NCBI GenBank assembly: GCA_947575935.1
Contig: CANPPM010000018.1
Location: forward strand, 1-16,735
Direction: 5' to 3'
From: an uncultured Butyricicoccus sp.
GTDB lineage: Bacteria > Bacillota > Clostridia > Oscillospirales > Butyricicoccaceae
Length of the DNA: 16,735 bases
Part shown: positions 15,031-16,735 of the stretch, piece after piece
Layout of the letters: every line of letters begins with the position of its first letter
How positions within the stretch are numbered: the stretch's first letter is position 1
The notes under the pieces: generated by a model
The model's database searches: none
Told to the model about the DNA's origin: nothing
Seen by the model: only the letters and a program-made list of their open reading frames with translations
Made by a program: the position numbers and the translations under genes

Positions 15031-15066
15031 ATAAAAAGAGGGGCGGGCCAAGGCCCGCCCCCTCTA
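15031..15066 (-). terminator. Intrinsic terminator after flagellin, 30 bases before the next gene
   Basis: On the minus strand GGGGCGGGCC (15052-15061 complement) pairs perfectly with GGCCCGCCCC (15040-15049 complement) around a two-base loop; the stem can extend by AGAG/CTCT with one bulge. TCTTTTTAT follows. It should end most flagellin transcripts, and the phosphonate operon starts directly after it with no visible promoter in between. The rest of 15067-15108 holds nothing else. Confidence 0.88.
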
Positions 15067-15108
15067 TTTGTATTAGGCTGTGTGCCTGGGTGGGGTTGCT
15101 GCAGCCTC

Positions 15109-16735
15109 TTACTGGAGGAGCTGAAGCACGCCCTGCGGCACCTGGTTCGCCTGAGCCAGCATCGCCTGTGCGGACTGAATCAGGATGTTGTTCTTGGTGT
15201 AAGCCATCATTTCCTCTGCAACGTCGGTGTCGCGGATGGTGGACTCTGCGTCCTGGATGTTCTCGGTCATGACGGACAGGTTGTTGATGGTGTGATCCAG
15301 ACGGTTCTGGGTCGCGCCCAACGTACCGCGGACATCAGATACCTGGTTGATTGCAGCCTTGATCTTGGCGATCGCGTCTACAGCGCCTTCCTGCGTGCCA
15401 ACGGTGATGTCGGCAATGCCCAGGGAAGTGCAGTGCATATCGTCGATGTCAACCTTCAGCTGGTTAAAGCTGTCAGCCGTATCGCCGATCTGGAGCTGCA
15501 GGCTCTTGCCGGTGGCTGCGCCGGGCGTACCGATCTGTACGATGCACTCGCCGGTTTTTACGTTCTTCCAAGTTGCATCGGTCGCCGTGCTGGTCGGGCC
15601 GGTCAGATCCCACTCGCTGTAATCCTTCAGCGCGCCCTTCTTCTCGGTCAGGGATACCTTGCCGCTGCTGCCCTCGGCAGTGATATCAAACAGCTTGTTG
15701 CTCTGCTGGCTCAGCAGCTTGGCAGCCTCGGTAGCCAGGCTTGTGTAAGTGGCCTCATACTTGGACAGGTCGATAACGGTACCGCCGCCGCCTACGCCGT
15801 CCTTGCCAATTTTGAACGAATAAGTTTCGTCACCGATCTTGATGGTGGTGCCGTCCGCGAGGCCAGACAGCGTGAAGCTGCCCTGTGCCAGCAGATTTTC
15901 CCCAGCTGCAGCTACGGGTTTATCGTGGTGAACCGCCAGATCATACCCATTATTGCTGCTCAGATCGGTACCAGGGTCAATACCGGCAGCCTTTGCAGCG
16001 GCATTGAAGGTATCTGCCTTTGCAGAGGTCGGAACTTCCAGTCCGGTCAGCTTGATCTTGCCGCCCTCGGCAGAGACCGAGAACTGGAGGCCGCCAATCG
16101 TAACGGAGGCATTCGCAGCGACCAGATCGGACGCTTTGAAGGTATAGGACTCGCCTGCGCTGATTGCCGCGCCAGCCGTAATGGTACCGACGGTTACGCC
16201 GGCGACTGTGATCGTGGCCAAAGTACCGCCAGCATTGATGGTAGTGCCAGTAGCGGCCAGCTTCAACTCCAAATCCCCTACGTCGATGGTGAGTTCGCCT
16301 GCCTCGCCGGCGCCGCCGCCGCGGAGGCCGTCCTCTACCTTCGTAATGGTCGCGTCTGTATAGGCGACTTTGCCCTTGCCGCTCATAGAGCCGTCAAGCA
16401 GCTGAATGCCGTTGAAGTTCGAGCTGTCTGCAATGCGGTTGATTTCAGAGCGGAGCTGCGCGACTTCCTTCTGCAGCTGTGCGCGGTCGGTGCTGCTCTC
16501 ATAGGTGCCGTTGGCCGACTGGGTCGCCAGCTCGACCATACGGTTCAGCATATCGTGCACTTCGGTCAGCGCGCCTTCTGCGGTCTGTACCAGCGAAATG
16601 CCGTCCTTGGCATTCTTCTGGGCCGTCTCGAGGCCGGTGATCTGCGCACGCATCTTTTCAGAAATTGCCAGGCCTGCAGCGTCGTCGCCGGCACGGTTGA
16701 TCTTGTAGCCGGAAGACAGCTTCTCCAGGTTCTTC
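15109..16735 (-). CDS. fliC: Flagellin, N-terminus cut by window edge
   Basis: The 541 visible residues are the filament protein exported by the flagellar secretion system. The conserved N-terminal coiled region (from KNLEKLSSGYKINRAGDDAA to FNGIQLLDG) and the C-terminal one (from LGATQNRLDHTINNL to the terminal QGVLQLLQ) are both clear. Roughly the first 30 residues are missing beyond base 16735. Between them lie about 300 residues of surface-exposed variable D2/D3 domain, rich in Thr, Ser, Ala and Gly, the usual site of O-linked modification. Two cysteines (in GECIVQIG and DDMHCTSLG) are unusual for a flagellin. It is the first gene of a leftward gene run into the phosphonate pathway, with a terminator between. 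Its promoter is outside the window. Confidence 0.97.
   Translation of the reverse strand, partial: KNLEKLSSGYKINRAGDDAAGLAISEKMRAQITGLETAQKNAKDGISLVQTAEGALTEVHDMLNRMVELATQSANGTYESSTDRAQLQKEVAQLRSEINRIADSSNFNGIQLLDGSMSGKGKVAYTDATITKVEDGLRGGGAGEAGELTIDVGDLELKLAATGTTINAGGTLATITVAGVTVGTITAGAAISAGESYTFKASDLVAANASVTIGGLQFSVSAEGGKIKLTGLEVPTSAKADTFNAAAKAAGIDPGTDLSSNNGYDLAVHHDKPVAAAGENLLAQGSFTLSGLADGTTIKIGDETYSFKIGKDGVGGGGTVIDLSKYEATYTSLATEAAKLLSQQSNKLFDITAEGSSGKVSLTEKKGALKDYSEWDLTGPTSTATDATWKNVKTGECIVQIGTPGAATGKSLQLQIGDTADSFNQLKVDIDDMHCTSLGIADITVGTQEGAVDAIAKIKAAINQVSDVRGTLGATQNRLDHTINNLSVMTENIQDAESTIRDTDVAEEMMAYTKNNILIQSAQAMLAQANQVPQGVLQLLQ

Overview
The window reads as chromosome of a motile, moderately GC-rich, low-GC-phylum (Firmicutes/Bacillota) bacterium, most likely class Clostridia. 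The support is strong AGGAGG-type ribosome binding sites, consensus sigma-A promoters, a clostridial-type flagellin, a pyrBI pair, an isoamylase-type glycogen debranching enzyme and a clostridial-type RarA. The genus cannot be told from the sequence. There are no tRNA, rRNA, CRISPR, phage or transposase genes.

Left part (1-3595). A LacI-family regulator runs off the left edge on the minus strand. It has a long leader with a perfect TTGACA-N17-TATAAT promoter, a palindromic operator candidate and a second promoter close to the gene. Divergent from it, with its own sigma-A promoter, is a glycogen debranching enzyme (GlgX/isoamylase family).

Middle part (3596-6972). The AAA+ ATPase gene rarA sits between two 166-bp repeats in opposite orientation that differ at one base. 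Each repeat is bounded by TA and has imperfect terminal inverted repeats, so each looks like a MITE of the Tc1/mariner-IS630 kind. The downstream copy supplies the last base of the rarA stop codon, and a about 40-bp shrunken relative abuts it. Then come pyrB and pyrI (aspartate transcarbamoylase catalytic and regulatory chains), one base apart, ending at a strong intrinsic terminator.

Right part (7079-16735, all minus strand). Transcription runs leftward from a flagellin gene (its start lies off the right edge) through a terminator into seven closely packed genes: a 670-residue protein with sulfotransferase-like motifs, a CysC-like APS kinase, a PntC-like cytidylyltransferase, 2-aminoethylphosphonate (AEP) transaminase, phosphoenolpyruvate mutase with an N-terminal nucleotidyltransferase-like domain, phosphonopyruvate decarboxylase, and a SAM methyltransferase. 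Together PepM, Ppd, PhnW and PntC form a full route from phosphoenolpyruvate through phosphonopyruvate, phosphonoacetaldehyde and AEP to CMP-AEP. CMP-AEP is the activated form used to decorate surface polymers.

The main finding is this placement. A complete activated-phosphonate pathway, plus an apparent PAPS/sulfotransferase pair and a methyltransferase, lies directly behind flagellin and has no obvious promoter of its own. This suggests a flagellin (or flagellin-glycan) phosphonate-modification locus. No classical AEP/phosphocholine transferase (LicD type) is visible; the 670-residue protein or an off-window gene would have to do that step. The enzyme assignments are well supported by motifs; the flagellar target is inference from position.
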